A stretch of DNA of 64,000 nucleotides from positions 124,001 to 188,000 of the forward strand of contig CM025851.1 in the NCBI GenBank assembly GCA_003952965.2. The letters run 5' to 3'. The position numbers were made by a program, and so were the translations under genes. How positions within the stretch are numbered: position 1 is the first letter of the stretch; every line of letters starts with the position of its first letter. The DNA is from Morella rubra. Its lineage: Eukaryota > Streptophyta > Magnoliopsida > Fagales > Myricaceae. The notes beneath the pieces were generated by a model. The model did not search any database. It saw nothing but the letters and a program-made list of their open reading frames with translations, and was not told the DNA's origin. This document shows, one piece after another, positions 62,060-64,000 of this stretch.

Positions 62060-64000
62060 TGTCTCCTCAAATAGAGGAATTTTCGATGCTTGCTACTTTC
62101 GCCAAAGCCAACAAAATTGACCCTATAATCCGCTAAAAGTCCGTCTTATGCAGAAGAAGAAGGAATGTTTGTTCTTAACTTCTTGTAGCAACTAGGAAGG
62201 GTGCGAGCATGAATTGAAAGGCTGCGGTTGGTGGATTAGGAATTTTGCGAGGTGTGGGAGGTGAGATCTGCTCTGCGCATTTAAGAGTTATTATTGTAAT
62301 TTGATTTGTATTTGCAAGAACGAGAGCGAGAAAGCGCGCTCGCAATTATACCAAACCAAAGGCAAAGCCGCAAAGGTTGTCTCGCTGGCATGTAAGAAAA
62401 TGGTTTTCGAACACGGAATGTGGATCGGTTTTCAAATTCAAATGCAGGAGATTGGAGGGATTCGCCTGCACGTGCTCCACGCATGCACTCTCTAACTTTT
62501 TTTTATTTTACTTTTAGCCCTCCATCCCCTATAAAAATTCATTAGTCAAACTTGATGGTCTGATTTTAAAGCGAAAGACATAAAAAGCATTTTAAATTAT
62601 ACCAATAAACAGAAGCAGATCATAAAATTATGAAAATGTGTTTACTTTAAGTTAGGAAAAAAATTCATCCTTTTAAATAAAATTTCAAAACAATTAAATT
62701 TTTACTACCAAAGAAGTGAATTGAGATTGGGATTGAGTTTCAGATTTTAAATTTCGAATTTTTAGCTTTTGACTCCAAATATTGTTTGGTTGTGGCTCCA
62801 AATATTGTTTTTAATTTTGAATTCATTTAAATTAGTTTTATTCAATGATATTATTGTTAAACTATCCTGAGGTTCAAAAAATAGGGACTCTTTCCCAAAT
62901 TATTGATTTAGTCCGCTTACCATTCGAGTACGAAATCTCCGGGCCCATACAAACATCCCTCCCGCCTATACTATTCAATTTGCAGAGAGAGTTTGGGAGA
63001 TTGAAATTGAGCTTGCCAACTTACAAAGTATCACGTGATTAGGGGTTGTTTGATTGTAAAAATATTAATGATAAAATATTTAGAACGTTAGAGTTTAAAA
63101 AATAAGATAAATAATTTGAATGAATTATTTTATTTATTTGAAGTGAAAGAAAATAATTTGATAAAAAAAAAAAAAAATTGAAAAATTATTTTATTGCGGT
63201 GAAATTTTTGAGAGGGAAAAATGTTAGGAAACCAAACACCATTTAAAGTGGTGTGCAAATGGGCCGTCGGTGCCAGTTTAACCGTCACTGCATGGGAATA
63301 ACATTTTGCTATTACTAGGGCCCTTACCGGTGACGGTGAACTGCTAGATTCTGGCGATTCATCGTTTTCGTAAAACACTAAACTACACGTAACCAAGTTC
63401 CCCCCTCCCTCCCCGAGTCCCCCCCACTCTCGCCGCCCCTCCTCTTTCAGACTCTCTCTCCTCCACCTAGGAGCTCCCATCGTTGTTTGTAGCGTCAGTG
63501 GAGCTGCCGGGCGCCGTCTTCAAGTATTACAATTGATGAGGAAGACGTAATAAAGTGTATTTTGTAGATTCTCTCTCCTTTGGATTTTACATTTATTTCC
63601 TCTAATTTTTTATATTTAGTTTGATATTAATGTGATTATCCCCGTAATTTTTAGGTGAGGTGGAAAAAAACGACTAAAAGAATACAAAAATTTAGAAATA
63701 ATTGATATGTAGCTGTTTGGGTAATCTGGATTTTCAATTTTAGAAATAATTGAATCAAACATATCAAAAGGCTATGGCCGCGCGACGGTGCCAGTGCCGG
63801 TTATGGCCAAACTTTAGAGTTAATCAGCCCTAAGTGAATTTGTCCAAAGCAATGGGATAGAAGTGGCATATTGGAGATGCAAAAATTGCAAAAGACAAGA
63901 ACCATTACAGCATGATAAAGCGCCAGAAAAATATATAGAGCAATTAGAAAAAATAGAAAGGTAATATATGAACAAAGTACAATTAATAAATTGTATTGTA
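62060..64000. other. Repeat-rich non-coding end of the window
   Basis: The first 300 bp are the promoter of the last minus-strand gene. From 63036 to 63240 lies an AT-rich stretch with GTTGTTTGATTG at the left and AACCAAACACC at the right, possibly a MITE. A CT-rich block follows at about 63400-63480. GGTGCCAG recurs near 63260 and 63788 in GC-rich surroundings. A frame at about 63870-63960 reads WRCKNCKRQEPLQHDKAPEK, with a CxxC pair, and may belong to a transposon continuing beyond the window. Confidence 0.4.

Noticed and set aside
63240..63830. Complete hAT element like the one at 4178
   Set aside because: GC-rich CGGT-type phrases are present, but I could not find matching terminal repeats or a target-site duplication.

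Overview
The window is nuclear DNA from a eudicot, probably a woody rosid. Genes have many exons with GT-AG introns, intergenic DNA is AT-rich and carries small transposon relics, and every recognisable protein is plant-type. I see no bacterial, viral or organellar genes. Exon limits were read by eye from splice signals, reading-frame phase and remembered family sequences. Arabidopsis locus numbers are also from memory.

Layout, left to right: (1) the 3' end of a SHPRH-type SNF2/RING helicase gene (+). (2) A small conserved plant protein of unknown function whose start is unclear (+). (3) TFIIS (-), with a non-autonomous hAT element in its long intron. (4) A two-exon gene for a 56-residue single-span protein, perhaps a QCR10-like complex III subunit (-). 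(5) A TrhO/YceA-like rhodanese protein (-). (6) Two convergent group III WRKY genes, WRKY54/70-like (+) and WRKY55-like (-). (7) A decayed TMEM87/lung-seven-transmembrane gene (+). (8) An intronless F-box gene (+). (9) Plastid glycerol-3-phosphate dehydrogenase SFD1/GLY1 (-). (10) A short type-A response regulator, ARR16/17-like (-). (11) An Arc1p/AIMP1-like tRNA-binding protein (-). (12) A perfect-looking 1,041-bp tandem duplication upstream of (13) a PXC2/IRK-like receptor pseudokinase (+). (14) A PUB62-like U-box protein (+). (15) A nuclear-looking protein resembling the UCP030365 family (-). The last 1.9 kb is non-coding and repeat-rich.

The order helicase, small protein, rhodanese, WRKY54, WRKY55, SFD1, ARR16, OB-fold tRNA-binding protein, PUB62, UCP030365 protein matches my recollection of Arabidopsis At2g40770 down to At2g40630. 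TFIIS, the pseudogene, the F-box gene and the receptor kinase look like additions to, or losses from, that block. The genes are ordinary housekeeping, defence and signalling genes and do not form one pathway. WRKY54/70, WRKY55 and SFD1 all relate to salicylate or systemic defence in Arabidopsis, but adjacency alone does not show co-regulation.

I found no new multi-gene system. The points most worth checking are the tandem duplication, a displaced splice donor in the tRNA-binding gene, a half-RING zinc-ligand pattern in the U-box protein, the hAT insertion with its target-site duplication, and the pseudogene.
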